64,000 nucleotides of DNA. It comes from Apostichopus japonicus (Eukaryota > Echinodermata > Holothuroidea > Aspidochirotida > Stichopodidae). The stretch covers positions 11,791,769 to 11,855,768 of the forward strand of contig NC_092572.1 of assembly GCF_037975245.1 (NCBI RefSeq), in the 5' to 3' direction. Shown piece by piece: positions 36,260-48,630 of the stretch (its first letter is position 1; each line of letters starts with the position of its first letter). Made by a program: the position numbers and the translations under genes. The notes under the pieces were generated by a model. The model was not told the DNA's origin. It searched no databases and was given only the letters and a program-made list of their open reading frames with translations.

Positions 36260-37250
36260 CCTTCTGATCAACCAAATGAAAGAATGTGAATAATGAATTA
36301 TTAGATTAATTGAGTCTATATAATATGTTGACAGGAATTACTAACCTTCTCTCTCTCAATTCTCCTAAGGTTACAGGTACTTTGGTGACACTACCATTAA
36401 TTATACATTTAATTAGATCCTATGACACATTATATACATATGCACATGGATATATAGACCTAAGGTACATGCCTTCAACTTGTACAGTCATGTAACCATG
36501 GAGACCCCCTGTCCCTTTGGCACACTACACAATATACAATATAGTAACTCTGGTATGTTCAGTACATAATAGCAACAAAACAATTTTATGAGGTTGAGTA
36601 ATCCTGAGGAATGACAATAAATTCCCACAAGAAATGTCATTATAATTTACAACAATTCATCTAGAACCACCCCCCCCCCCCCCAACCAAATCATAAATTA
36701 GAAACTGTCTAAAAGGGAGTCGTCTAGCTGCTAGTTTCGAATCCCACATTAAATGTCAAGAAAAGAATGGATACTATGAGAGACAATTTACCCGCTGAGT
36801 GACTTGACTCTGGGGTTCAGCTCTATAGCCCTCTATTTGATGGACAGGTCTACTTTAGAGCTTACCAACATGACTAGATTACACAACCATCAATTTGTAC
36901 TCGAGAAAACCTCAAACTTTCTAATTTACTGTACAGTTAATCCACAAATGCACTATAATAACAAATGCCTATATTTTTTTATGTTTATGGTCAATGGGAA
37001 GCCTCTATCAATTTTTAACAACTCTTCCCTCTTCTGTGGTTCTGGTCTCCAAACCAATTCCCTTGCTCAATAAATAATTATACATGTATGACTACTACCC
37101 TATAAAAAATAATAATCTACCTGCAGTTAAACAGGGTATTACACCAGTCATATAGGGGATATATTGTGCACCCAATACTGAAGGATGGGTGAAGACTTTT
37201 CAAACAATTTGATCAATGGCTGGTGTTGTGTTGTGCGATATATTCTAGCC
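36260..37250. other. Non-coding DNA with C14 run
   Basis: C14 lies at 36670-36683. TAGTTTCGAATCCCAC at about 36734-36749 resembles a tRNA B box, but no A box precedes it at the right distance. Confidence 0.4.
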
Positions 37251-37252
37251 AG

Positions 37253-37336
37253 ATGTATAGAGTAACTGTATAGAGTAAATGGATCTAGAGTAAATGGATC
37301 TAGAGTAACTGTATAGAGTAATGTATAGAGTAAATG
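37253..37336 (+). repeat. Tandem TAGAGTAA-type repeat
   Basis: TAGAGTAACTGTA and TAGAGTAAATGGATC units alternate about six times. Confidence 0.85.
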
Positions 37337-37339
37337 TGG

Positions 37340-38090
37340 AGCCAATACCATGCATAATGACCTTGTAAAAGGCAGCATTAAGTCATCAACACCCCAGACC
37401 TTACTGGTGTGGGTATTTACAATGTTACTTACAGGTCTGTCTGCTACATGTAGCCTACATATTAGCTTGTGTTATACCTAATTGTAGCCCACCAATTAGC
37501 TTACAGTAGCCTACATGTTAGCTGTGATAGCATACAAGATGTTACATTTAAGTAAAGGTATATAGCTCTAGACTACTGTCTTTGAACCTTGTACAGTAGA
37601 ATATTAAGGTTATTCATACCAAGCCACCATGAAAATATTGCAATATACCGTTGTAGTACATATAGGTGTAACATAACACAGACAATGTTAACTTTTCATG
37701 CTGGTTTCAAAGCCGGTACAACAGCGTTACCACCGGTAACCGCCATCATCATTTCTTAGATCTTCTTGGAAGTAAATCTAGAAGCCTCTCCTGCTGTGCC
37801 ATGTAACACTTACTGGTTTATGCAGTGTGTGTGTGTGTGTGGAAAGAAATTACCAATGAAGGACATTTTCTCTTTCAAGGATGTTTACAAAAACCACAAA
37901 ATTTTAGATTATTCGCTGCAGTAACAAAATTGACAGAGAGAGATGTTTGTCTGTGTATGGTTGTGGGGGGGGGGGGGGGGAGTTAATGAGGGAAATTGTC
38001 CCCGAAGAACAATGACTAGCAAAGGCGTCTCATTAATGAAAAGTTTGATAAATGAAAAGATAAAGTACCATGTTGTAAGGACTGCCTACA
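37340..38090. other. Non-coding DNA with G16 run
   Basis: Degenerate TAGCCTACATGTTAGCT words lie at about 37450-37530. (GT)n at about 37825-37841 and G16 at 37965-37980. No gene was seen. Confidence 0.45.
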
Positions 38091-38092
38091 GT

Positions 38093-38205
38093 TAATATAT
38101 TGTTATTGTTAATATATTGTAATATACAGTTATATTGTAGTATACAGTTATATTGTAGTATACAGTATACATATTGTAGTATACAGTTAATATATTGTAT
38201 ATAAT
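38093..38205 (+). repeat. 18-bp TATTGTAGTATACAGTTA-type tandem repeat
   Basis: About six imperfect units mixing TTAATATATTG and TATTGTAGTATACAG. Confidence 0.85.
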
Positions 38206-38636
38206 AATATGTTGTGATTGGTGTGGAGGGGCACAGTGTTAATACTGTGTGTCAATTCTGCACACGTAGTAGTGCATTGGACAGCAAATGGAAAATGATG
38301 TATGCACAGCCAATCGAAAAGAATAAATACAAGTTACACTCGATACATGTCGCATTCAACAATCCTCTTTTGGTCATTTTTAAATACATGTACTGGTCAT
38401 CTATAGGCTAAATACTCACAGGTTGAAAAAGAGATTCATTTCATTTCCACAGTGACCTTTAGATATAAGGTAGGCCTACCTGTTGTTGCAAAACTGGTAG
38501 AACATAAAGAAACCTCCCTCTCCTTCCATTTTCCTCTCCTTCCTTTCTGTGCACATATTCCCTCCTCTCCCCTATCTCTCCTTGCAAATACTTCCACTCC
38601 TCTGACCCCTAACTAGACTCCTCGTTGACTCCTCCT

Positions 38637-39090
38637 AGACTCCCTCCTGGACTCCCTCCTGGACTCCCTCCTGGACTCCCTCCTGGACCCTCCATCCCCT
38701 CCTCTCCCCTCCTCTGCCCTCCTCTGACCCTTCCTGGACTCCTCCTGGACCCCTCCTCTGCCCTCCTCTGACCCTTCCTGGACTCCTCCTGGACCCCTCC
38801 TCTCCCCTCCTCTGACCCTTCCTGGACTCCTCCTGGACCCCTCCTTCCCCTCCTCTCCCCTCCTCTGACCCTTCCTGGACTCCTCCTGGATCCCTCCTTC
38901 CCCTCCTCTCCCCTCCTCTGACCCTTCCTGGACTCCTCCTGGACCCCTCCTTCCCCTCCTCTGACCCTTCATGGACTCCTCCTGGACCCCTCCTTCCCCT
39001 CCTCTGACCCTTCCTGGACTCCTCCTGGACCCCTCCTTCCCCTCCTCTGACCCTTCCTGGACTCCTCATGGACTCCTCCTTCCCATGCTA
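38637..39090. repeat. C/T-rich minisatellite: 12-bp then 44/54-bp units
   Basis: It starts with GGACTCCCTCCT 12-mers (38637-38690), then eight units carrying TGACCCTTCCTGG (38725 to 39049). Spacing is 42-44 bp, or 53-54 bp where TCCTCTCCCC is inserted. The reverse strand yields long Gly/Glu/Arg frames that are low-complexity artefacts. Confidence 0.9.
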
Positions 39091-39099
39091 TCTGCTCAT

Positions 39100-39590
39100 C
39101 TCTCTTCATCTTCTTTCCCTTCCCATATTCCCTCCTCTCCTCTCCTGCTTTGTTCTGAATCCTCTAGCCGAAACAGTAAGTAAATAAACATTGGTTGACA
39201 ATGGAAGTTGGTCAAAACTGAGCCTTTTATCAGTCTTTCTTTAAAATGGTAAATTGTTTTCAGAAACTCTTCAAGTAGAAAGAATATGTTGGTAATAAAA
39301 TAGGTTTGTATACAATAATGCTGTCAATCCAGTCAAGATAAGCTAAAAGGTCTCCAAAAAAAAAAACACCTCAAAGACTTTCTGCAAATCTGACAATAAA
39401 TTCAGTCTCTGAAGGTTGTTGCACAGGGCTATTGTTCCAAACACCAGTCCCAACTCCCAATCTAACTGTTCAAGTAAAGGGTACAATGTTTGTATTGGCA
39501 ATGAAACACACTTAAAGGGTCATACCAGTCATATTATTTGAGACCTTTTCTGTGAAATTACTGCCAGCAAGTAATGTGAAATTTCTCCAA
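39100..39590. other. Non-coding DNA
   Basis: Nothing recognised apart from an A-run at about 39356-39366. Confidence 0.45.
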
Positions 39591-39594
39591 GTAG

Positions 39595-39972
39595 ATGCAA
39601 AGTTGGGTTAGGAAAATTGGAAGAGGGAATATAAATGTGTAACAATAGCAAAGTCTGGTCAATAGACCTTATCACTGGGAATATGAAAGTAGGGATAAGA
39701 TGGGAGGGGAAGGGGAGGGGGAGGGGTGGGGATGGGGGTGGGGATGGGATAGCTGGGAACATGGATTTTAAAGCCAGCTACCAGTAACCTGTTATCTTTT
39801 GTTTTTTGCCTTGAAATCACTGAAGAGCCTTTTCCACTGATGAAAGCTTAAACCAAGCAACCTAGAACTTCCCGATTTTAGCTAGCCTCTTGCTATAAAA
39901 AAAAACGTTAGTGTTTTAAACATCCCCCTGGCTGAAATAAAGTATTCAGTGGCATTTGCCTGAATCACAACA
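39595..39972 (+). repeat. Dispersed direct duplication, copy 2
   Basis: Partner of 35871-36252. Here AGTAGATGCAAAGTTGGG is continuous, whereas copy 1 has a C-rich insertion at that point. The G-rich core is shorter. Confidence 0.9.
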
Positions 39973-39974
39973 CA

Positions 39975-41930
39975 CACATCAGTTACATGTTTCTAGGCTA
40001 TTGTGAGTAGCCTAACAATATTAATCACTGGTTATAAAACCAGTATAAATTCTTTCTGTATCCAACTATTCAAAACTGTTGTCTATAATTAGTTATCCTA
40101 GGTCTTCATTTGGGTCTATTATCTTTAATGATACATACATAACATTTTAGCTACTTTAACTGTATACATAAACAAATATAGACCTTTCAATAAGTCAAAC
40201 AACCAAGATAAAGATTAAACAATACAAAAGAGGGAAATAACAAAGTTCTAATAGATAACTATCTGTAATCTATTTATATCCTTCACTGAACACCTCCCAC
40301 CATCACATCCACCATCACAATTTTATAAGATCTGATATTTACAAAGTTTGCTGGTCCTCGGATGTACATGCACATGTTTTCTTTGGTTAATACGCGTAGC
40401 TCCATCTGGACAGTAACAACTGTTAATTAATTAGTCAACTAATTTCTACTGAGAGGCATCATTAGTACTATATACACAATACAGTATTAACTGGAAGTAA
40501 GTGGTCTCAACCTGAACCAACACTTGACCCTTTAAGAATATGTGCTTGTGAAGTGAATTGCTAGAACTCTTTCCTGATGTAGCAGAAGACAAGCTTCACA
40601 AACGGAAATTTGTTCAACTTTTTCGTAGCATGTTCTTCAAAGAAATGAGGATGGAACTCAGCTTTAACTTGGTAAATCCAGGGAATCCTACACAGACACA
40701 GTCATAAAACCATCAGCAGCTATAAATCAAGAAATTTGTGGGTGAAAGGAAGAGGTCCCCTTCAGAGACCCAGAGGGCTAACCAGGTGAGGAGTGACATG
40801 CCTTCAAAATGATGTCATGAAGGACATGGTGTTGAAAGAAGTACTTCCCACAGTACACCCTGATCAGGGGTATGAACAAACTCCATGTGACCTTAATCTG
40901 TGCAGCAGAGTATACTTGGTAACAGTGTATGATAATGGAAGTGGAACCATGAGCTCTTTACAGAGAATTTAAACTCCCTGCCAGCTCCATGACTATGTGT
41001 ATGATGATACTGTACTTATGGTATATAATGTATAGATACATGTATCACAGTGTTGGTAGGGAGTTGTGGTAAGTGGAGAGAGAGTGGTGGAGGGTGGAGG
41101 GAGTACATCCACAGTGTAATGTACTTGTATAGCATGTGCAATAAAGTTACCTGTAGGTCCCTTTATCAGCATTGTATGTGAGCTCTCAAATTGCAGCATG
41201 GGTAACATTGTATATAAAATCTGTAATAACTGTTACTTGTCAATTGTGCTAGAAGGACCCCAAATGTTCTGCTTAACATGATCTTACAAGTGTGGGGGGC
41301 ATATCATGAGATGTGTAGTAAATTCAAAGGAGTAACTTTCAAGTATATACCTTGATTTTCCAAGCACTGGGCTGATTTCCACTGGATACCAGGCAGAGCA
41401 TCCTATGGAATCTATACACAATGTAAAGTCCCTCTGCAATTTCATGCTGTTCTTAAACATACACATTAAATAACAAGTAATAAGTTATACTTGGTACAAA
41501 AAGTTACTGCAGAAACTATTCTATTCTTTCCTTCTTTTTTCCTTTTCCATTTTTTCTAGGGAGGGGGGGGGGGGGGTGGCCCCTGTAACATGTTTCTTTC
41601 ATTAATGTATAGTTAAGAATGATCACTCAACTAATGTGAGAAAGAAGAAAGTAAAATAAATATGCTGAACTTGAAAATATTCTCCCTGATACACAGGCTC
41701 ATCAAAAAGAAATTGAGAACAAGTTTAAAACTCAATGACTAAATTGACTTCACAAATAATTAATACTCTTTTTTCTTTGTATAGGAGCACCCCTCCATCC
41801 CCCCCCCCCCATTCCCCCATCCATGAATGGTTAAGAATGATCACCCGAGTGACACGGGAATGGCCTAAATAGATTGAACTTGAATCGTTTCCCGAAGCAA
41901 AAACGAAGAAACCCTTTCTTTTCCTTTTGA
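39975..41930. other. Non-coding DNA with G14 and C12 runs
   Basis: G14 lies at 41563-41576 and C12 at 41799-41810. No exon was supported before 41936. Confidence 0.4.
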
Positions 41931-41935
41931 CTGAG

Positions 41936-42037
41936 GGGACTATGAACCTGTGCTTATCCGAGCGCAAGCTGATGACCTCTGGCAAGACGACAGGGTCTCG
42001 GCTAAAGAAATCCATCCTTAGCGACGACGCCGTGTGA
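41936..42037 (+). CDS. Candidate coding exon in a CpG-rich patch (strand ambiguous)
   Basis: Plus strand: a long pyrimidine tract (CCCTTTCTTTTCCTTTTGAC) and TGAG precede a 33-codon frame, GTMNLCLSERKLMTSGKTTG then SRLKKSILSDDAV, with TGA at 42035-42037. Minus strand: an ATG at 42015 in good context (AAGGATGG) opens a frame beginning MDFFSRDPVVLPEVISLRSD, which could be a first coding exon under a GC-rich 5' UTR. Both readings are protein-like and they exclude each other. The acceptor GAG on the plus strand is weak. Neither product is recognised. GC enrichment alone could keep both frames open. Confidence 0.25.
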   Translation, partial: GTMNLCLSERKLMTSGKTTGSRLKKSILSDDAV

Positions 42038-42039
42038 AT

Positions 42040-43090
42040 CCCAACGCATCAGTCTTGTGAAATAATGCATGTAGGTTTTAACAGTTTTCAAGCCGAGGCA
42101 GCTGACAGAATATCAGTCTAGCCTGCTCTTCTCCTCAAGCGAAGGCATATAATGAGACAAATATCTCCTATCCAATTGACGAAGTGATTGCTTTTGTTGC
42201 CAGAAAGAATATTGCTATTAACTGTCACTATATATAAAGGCATATTGATGGAGATTTAAATCAATGACATTATAAATAATTTGCTTGATATTTCTATTCA
42301 CAGAAATTCAAAAGATCAGAATAAAGTCTTAAATGTCACTTCCTCAAGCAGGATAACAGTCCGAGATGACTATTCCTTCTGTTCACCCAAAGTTCATTTT
42401 TTTTTTTCCTGTGTCCATTTCAATTTGACAAGAATAAGATTTTGACTTTTTGAATTTTGAAATGAAAAAATCAGATCCAATACCAATTACTGCACTAAAT
42501 GTATACATGGGTACATGGATTTTACTAAAGTGTACACATCGTAAATCTGATCTTGCCTCATCAAACGATTACAGTGAGTTCCACCAAATCTTTCCCACTT
42601 AGCTTATAAACCCCTCCCCCCACCCTCTTCTTCCTTAAATGTCATTGTCATGATGGTGCTTATATTTTGGTGTACTTTTTACTGGTAATATATTACCTCT
42701 CATTTTGTACCCCATTCTTCAACCTTTCTGAACACCCTACTGTGGTAATAGAACCTCCTGTTTTTTGTTTGTTTTTTTATTAAACTGGACACTCACGCCA
42801 TGATTACTTAACACCACGTTAACTTTCTCTCCATATCTGTACCCCCTCCCTTTCCCCTTCCAATTATCTATCAGATCCTTCCCCAATTTCAAACAAACAT
42901 CTAAACACTTTTAAGACAAAAACAAGCCAAGACCATGGAGTTAGAAGAGACTCCACGCTGAGACTTACCACAGTATGTATTACAAAGGCAAAAGGGATAC
43001 AGTACAGTAGCAGATTTCATGAGCTGGGGATCAGAAACTAACTGCACATCTATTTTGGAATTTATTTACCCTTGCTTGGAGTCAGGCATT
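42040..43090. other. Non-coding DNA
   Basis: T-run at about 42398-42407. No feature was recognised. Confidence 0.45.
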
Positions 43091-43100
43091 AAACCATCTT

Positions 43101-43160
43101 AAGGTCAGGTACGAAAGACTATAAGATGCTGCCAAAAAGTTTCCAGAGGTCATAAGGTCG
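43101..43160 (+). promoter_or_regulatory. AGGTCA half-site group with a DR2
   Basis: AGGTCA at 43147-43152, TA, then AGGTCG at 43155-43160 form a DR2-like pair. Another AGGTCA lies just upstream near 43104. The spacing is the same as at position 84. Function is inference. Confidence 0.25.
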
Positions 43161-43822
43161 CAGTACATCAAACTGTAAGACAACAGGCTGTAAATTGAAT
43201 TCTTAGGTCAACATGATATGTTTGGTTCCTACCAACTCCACTCAAGTGAAAAAAATTTTTTTTTTTCCCTCCTCTTCAAGTAAAGGGCAGTCAGATGCAT
43301 ACAGCTTACATTGACTTTGTACATGTACATGGTAAGTTATATACTCGGTGCAGCATCATGTGTGTGTGTGGGGAGGAGGAGGAGGAGTTTGATATTCCTG
43401 CCTAGTTTTGTTCAAGTTTCAGGTATGATCTACAAGCAAAGGAATGGCAAAATTCCTGTTGCCATGGTAACTGAATGTTCTAGATCACACAAAGGAGCAA
43501 CAGAAACAATAAACTAAGGCATGAGTAACATGAAAAGTTATGATAAGTAAGCGGTCTGCTGAATATTTTGTCCCGTGGAAATGTCGGTTAGATTTTAATG
43601 CTTTAAATAACAACAGCGGGGGAAAAAAATATACTCTCACAGTACCGAAGGTATAAATGACCACACTTGGGCCTGTGAATCATACCTAACATAAACAGTG
43701 GCAATAACTAACCACAAGACTCTCAAAATCTTTCTGATAGTCGAGGAAAGATCCTGTTTTTTTGTTCGCTTGTAAAATTTAGTTAATTATATGACATATT
43801 CCTTAAGATCCCTTCCCTGCCT

Positions 43823-43834
43823 CCCCCCCCCCCC
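43823..43834. repeat. C12 run
   Basis: A perfect poly-C, one of about twenty such runs in the window. Confidence 0.95.
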
Positions 43835-43924
43835 ATTCTCCTCCTGAACCAGCAAGGAAGAATTTTCTAATGCTGTGAGCTGATTCCCTCTTTGAATACT
43901 TTAGTTCCTATCATGTAAAAAACT

Positions 43925-44015
43925 GCTATATATACATCTTTACAATTGTATTATAGCAACTTGACCATTTGGTATGTAGCATTTTGTGATGGATACTGGA
44001 TAAATTATTATTGAC
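43925..44015 (+). repeat. Dispersed repeat, copy 3
   Basis: GTAGCATTTTGTGATGGATA followed by CTGGATAAATTATTATTG matches the ends at 3610 and 7342. There is no internal minisatellite here. Confidence 0.5.
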
Positions 44016-44019
44016 AGCC

Positions 44020-45680
44020 TGGAAGAAAGACTTTTCCATATCTTTGCAGTAATATTCTTTGAATAATGGTTTTCACCATCTTTTTACATTCCAGTTATAA
44101 TCCTGGGACATGCAGGCTTATCCCATCACTCGTACATTAAAGGAGCGATTAAAACCCAACCACCATCATGGGCTCAATCATAACAGAAAGATTAGATCAC
44201 TCTTGCGGTTAATTAATTGTCCAAGATTGAACTCTATATTTAAAACTTGTTGGTGACGGGACCAATGAAGCATCCCTTGGCATTTGGTTAACTGTTTGAA
44301 TTATATCTAAATTGGGATTCAATTTTACCCAAAACCGACAAGTCACCAATTAATTGTTTAATTCTCTCGCCGTCACACCTTCTTTCATACTTTTGGTGAT
44401 CTTTTGCAATCATGGTAAGTTCATTTCCCCCAAATGAGGTAACTGTAATTTCTGTCTGTCCCAGAAGGTCAAGCTTGACCCACTATCAGACTCAAGGTCA
44501 CTCGGATTAAATTTATTCCTTGACCATGAAAGCAGTCCTGATATTGTCAGGAGCTGAATATCCAAGAACCACAACAAAGTCACGCTAAAATAGGAGAAAT
44601 ATTGCTTTTAGATAAGATTTAAGTCCCTGTCACAAACTCCTGACAACCTTTTAAGATAAAGAAACTGCAAATGGGAAAGATTTAGGAGGCAAAGACCAAC
44701 CTTTTTGAGGCTTCTTTTCTGGAATGATTTTCCTATGTATTCCAGAGATCATATTTTTCCTTGTTCGTGTCCGATACCGACCGCAGAATGTTTCTGTCTT
44801 TGCATCGCAGAGTGTCCTTATCAATCTGACAGTCTAACAAGCATGTGTTTTTTGCGATATTCTGGTTTAATTATTTGGGACTTGATCTTGTAAAGTTATT
44901 AAGTACCATGTATGTACTAAAGATCTCAGAAATTCTTAAGTTTGAAGTAGACAACGAACAACAGAATCAAATGCTATTTTCCATGTAATCTACATACATG
45001 AATGTGGTGTACAAATACATGCCAATAATTTGTAACAATTTATGATTATGAATTAAGTGTTTAAGTCTAAACAGAGCTTGTCCCACTACTATTACTGCAA
45101 CTTTCTGAGACTTTGAGACAATAGCACTTAAATCTTCACACCCATACATCTTCTAATTTTTGCTGGTATTTTAATCTTCGGATCACAGGTTCTTCTTATA
45201 GGCCTATCTATTTATATATCCATATTACAGAAAATTTAAAAAAAAACTAATCTACATTTTAATTTGAAAGTAGTCTGAAATATTTTTGCAAAAAAGAATA
45301 GTGTGGCTGGCAATGTGTGCTATGAATTGGTCCTGTTAAAGTTCTACATTGAAGTAATGTATTGGACTAGACAATTAATAAATTAGATGATAAGATGATG
45401 TCAAACCAGATCTCTTTAATAGTAACAGTGAAAAGTAGCCATTAATGTGTGAATATAAGATATCACTACACGATCAGAACTTCACAGAAGTTACAATTAA
45501 GTTAAACCCAACAGAGAATGTGATCCAGCTGTATCCAGTATCTTCTAACAATATACAAGCATCAATTACAGTTATCAAAGCATCAATTGTAAGAATTAAT
45601 GATCTTTTTTTTTTATTGTTAGCCTACTCCAACTTCCTGCCTTTCCTCTCACTGTCCCTTCACTGTCTCCAGTAAACCTC
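44020..45680. other. Non-coding DNA
   Basis: Apart from the receptor-type motifs at 44466-44530, nothing was recognised. TAATCC/GGCTTATCCC words at about 44108-44135 resemble K50 homeodomain sites. Confidence 0.4.
44466..44530. promoter_or_regulatory. Cluster of nuclear-receptor half-sites
   Basis: Within 65 bp: AGGTCAAGCTTGACCC (an inverted pair), TCAAGGTCACTC (an exact NR5A/ERR-type extended half-site) and CCTTGACCATG (the reverse of GGTCAAGG). Motif density is the only evidence. Confidence 0.3.
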
Positions 45681-45690
45681 CCATGTGTGC

Positions 45691-45851
45691 CATCCAGACA
45701 TCCTTAAAGGGAATCTTGAACCCTCCCTTGCCTATTTAAAATGCAACATCAAAGACCCAGTCCAGCCCAATGTCCTTCAGAAACAGGAAATGATGATTGT
45801 GGACAAACTCTCAAGGAGAACATGTGTCTTCCTATCTACCTCAGACAAACA
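45691..45851 (+). CDS. Candidate exon fragment, unknown protein
   Basis: A long pyrimidine tract and CTCCAG (ending 45671) precede a frame that, from 45691, reads CHPDILKGNLEPSLAYLKCN and later VLQKQEMMIVDKLSRRTC, running on into an (ATT)n array. The frame has an in-frame TAA directly at the CTCCAG acceptor, so translation would need the later CATCCAG acceptor. I do not recognise the product. The peptide looks ordinary and globular, but the boundary problem and lack of a donor keep this weak. Confidence 0.2.
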
Positions 45852-45877
45852 GTTAGTATTATTATTATTATTATTAT
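45852..45877. repeat. (ATT)n microsatellite
   Basis: About eight ATT units. Confidence 0.9.
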
Positions 45878-45899
45878 ACAACTTGATAAAAGAAAGGAG

Positions 45900-46600
45900 T
45901 CCTCTGCACTGAGTTTTATCTTGCTGATCTTTCAAAAAACAAGAGTATTAAACATCACTGAATTCATTGATTAATTTAATACAAAACAAAATACTTGTTT
46001 CCTTTGTTGTGTGTTGTCTGAGAAGGACATTTAACAACTTGTACACAATAATGTTTCATTGATACAGAGTAGTAATACCATCTAATCAGGACATGTTTGC
46101 CCCCCCCCCTGGGGTTTACATCTGAAAGAAATTTAGCAAGAAGCCTTGTGACACAAAAACTTGCATGTCCAATGTCCAACACTTTCATATCACTATGTTT
46201 GTAATCTGGATAAGCTAGTAGTTCATCAATAAAGTTGGCCACACATTTAATTTTTTTTTAACAGTTGAATGTACTCTCCTCGGACTGCTAGGATCTTCAT
46301 CATGTTGGAATACCAACTTCAATATGCTGGCAAACTCTTTAACAATATTGGAAAAACCCCTAGATATAACTCTTGCATTTATACTTATCTTGATGATCTT
46401 TGGCGGACCAAGAAATTAAAGAGAAAGGAAAGAAAGACAAATTCAGCCCATGCTGATAGATGTTTAGGTCATTGATTCTGCCATTTTGCAAACCAGCTGC
46501 TTCCAATATTTAAATCTTGTCTGTTTACCATTTTAAAAAGCCACATTTAGCAGATCTGTAGTTTTGTCTATTTTTTTCCCATCTGACGGAGCTTGAATGA
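45900..46600. other. Non-coding DNA with C10 run
   Basis: C10 lies at 46100-46109. A 68-codon plus frame at 46269-46475 is unrecognised. No gene could be supported. Confidence 0.4.
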
Positions 46601-46604
46601 GATT

Positions 46605-46735
46605 GTCCTCCCTCCCTCCCACCCCCTCCCCACCCAAACAATCCCCACCGACCCCTTTCCCACCCACACCATCCCCATCCACCCCCTCCCCACCCCTCCC
46701 CACCCCATCCCCACCCACACCCTACCTCACCGCTA
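46605..46735. repeat. C-rich CCCCACCC-type minisatellite
   Basis: Irregular units of CCCACCCACACCATCCCCAT and CACCCCCTCCCC. It fits i-motif (plus strand) and G4 (minus strand) composition. Confidence 0.8.
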
Positions 46736-46739
46736 TGCT

Positions 46740-48150
46740 AATGTGCACAAACTATCACAATACTCAATTCTGGACAGCCCTCAAAATGAATGATGGCATG
46801 CATGACCTCTTCGAGGGTATATTTTGTTCTTTTGTCTTTAAAATGTTATGATTGTCTGTGAAATAAATTATGTGTGTTCCAAACTACATATAAGTACATG
46901 CTGGAAACTAATTAGCACTTTTAACCTGCTAAAATATTAAAGGCCTATGATGATATACCTTTGTATCTCACCGTTGTTTATCTCTTTGACAATTATGTCG
47001 CCTTACAATGTCATATGTTTTAGTTTAATCCGGCTCGCAAGCGCCGAGACACAATTCACCACGACGATACTGCGCTACATATTCCTCCTTTCCAAAGCTT
47101 GTGTCGTCAAACTCATTGGAGCGCAAACCAACAGGGTGAGTGAGCTAGTGTTAGCCGCTAGCTGCCAAAGCTATATTGTCCTGGGTGAGAAGTTGACCGT
47201 GAAAAAATAAAAGACGACTCGTGCATCCTTTTCATTATTAACGTGCCCGCAACTGGGGTGGGTGTCATTGACCCAGCTTTAAACATGCAGGCCATTCCCA
47301 CCAGCAATATATGTAACCAATGTAAATATAGGCTACGTGATTCAACCATTAATAGAGTAATACTTTACAACCTTTTTCTGAGGACGATTTTACTGTCTCT
47401 CTCTTTTTCGTCGGTCGTGATTTATCTTCTGGCAGTGAAGTAATTCCTCACAATCAAATTGAAGACCTAGTATTGTAGATATTAATACTGACTTGTACTA
47501 TGTATACTGTATATGCCAGCTAGTACAGGACTGCCTGAAGTCAAATTCATGGAACTGGATTCCACTCGTAACTTTCAAAATCAGACTTAACTTTCTGCAA
47601 ATTACTGTCTTTCTTTCGAATTACGTTCAAATCGATCAATTTCGTGGGCCTCAATTTTTTATCTCAAGTAAATCTCAAATTGTTTGAGAGCTTGAGATGG
47701 AGGAACCTACCAAAACTTTCAATTTTTTTAAAACAAAATTGAGAAATTTAAAATTAATTTATTCCAAAGTGGTTTTAGTTTTTTGCATCCGACAACCTGG
47801 ACTTCTTTTCAACCACTCCAGAGATTAAACATATTTTAGAGTTGCGATTTTTTTTTTCACCTTTCAAAATTAGACTACATGTAGTAGCTGTAGAAACATT
47901 ACTAGGCTCGCTCACCAAACTCTTGCATTTTTTCTTGAACTATTCAAGACCAAACTTCAAAGGGAAAAAAGAGATATTTTCAAGGTGAGGAAACAAAAAC
48001 ACTATCACTCCTGCCCCCACCCCCACCCTGTTGATCTTCTTTTCATTTTTTTCATTTAATAAGGTTTTGATCTTGGCCTTGGTCAAATTATCAATTTATT
48101 TAAAGATCTCACTGACAGCATTAATGTCACAGCCAGTCAATTCTCCAAGA
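46740..48150. other. Non-coding DNA with a CpG-richer patch
   Basis: The segment 47030-47290 is GC-richer, contains a donor-like AACAGGGTGAGTGAG and has open frames on both strands, none recognisable. It could be an exon or a regulatory element, and I cannot decide. Confidence 0.35.
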
Positions 48151-48155
48151 AACTA

Positions 48156-48263
48156 TTAAACCGATAATTCTGAATCTTTCTCAAGATTGCCTCTCAGGAA
48201 TAAATCCTGTTCCTCGTCGACGAGAAGCGATCTGTCATCCTCTCGTATCAGTAGGATCTTCCT
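48156..48263 (-). CDS. Candidate terminal exon, acidic peptide, unknown protein
   Basis: On the minus strand ACAAATTTGGCTCAG is an acceptor-like site just right of 48263. It is followed in phase 0 by RKILLIREDDRSLLVDEEQD then LFLRGNLEKDSELSV and TAA at 48156-48158 (35 residues). The acidic, helix-prone peptide and the CpG-bearing local composition favour coding. Against this, the plus strand is also open here and the pyrimidine tract is short. No family was recognised. Confidence 0.25.
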   Translation of the reverse strand, partial: RKILLIREDDRSLLVDEEQDLFLRGNLEKDSELSV

Positions 48264-48264
48264 C

Positions 48265-48630
48265 TGAGCCAAATTTGTACTCCTAGCACATTATATCGCA
48301 GCCTACATAAATACAGTAAAACTAGTTCGTAAGAGCTTTTATTAATGTCTTCTAGGTACCAGTCATAAATTTATAATGAAATTTGGGATTTTGAGACCAT
48401 GTATTGTTTTTTTTTTTTCCTTTGTGAGTTTAATCAGATTAGTTATACTTTAAGAGCATTATACACAAACTAACAGAGGCTTGTGGAAAACATACATGTG
48501 TATACATTGTTAAAGGAACACAATGTTGCCAGGAATTTACCGAAATGGCGTTCAATGAAATTAGCTAACAATTATAGATAACCGTACTTCAATATTTTAG
48601 ATTCAATATTTCCCAAAACTCATCTCCATT
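48265..48630. other. Non-coding DNA
   Basis: T-run at about 48409-48418. Nothing else was seen. Confidence 0.45.

Noticed and set aside
36730-36750. tRNA/SINE B box (TTCGAATCCC)
   Set aside because: No A box or acceptor pairing at the expected distance.
38613-39069. 119- and 144-codon minus frames rich in Gly, Glu and Arg
   Set aside because: Translation of the C/T-rich 44-bp minisatellite. No start context, splice sites or non-repetitive part.
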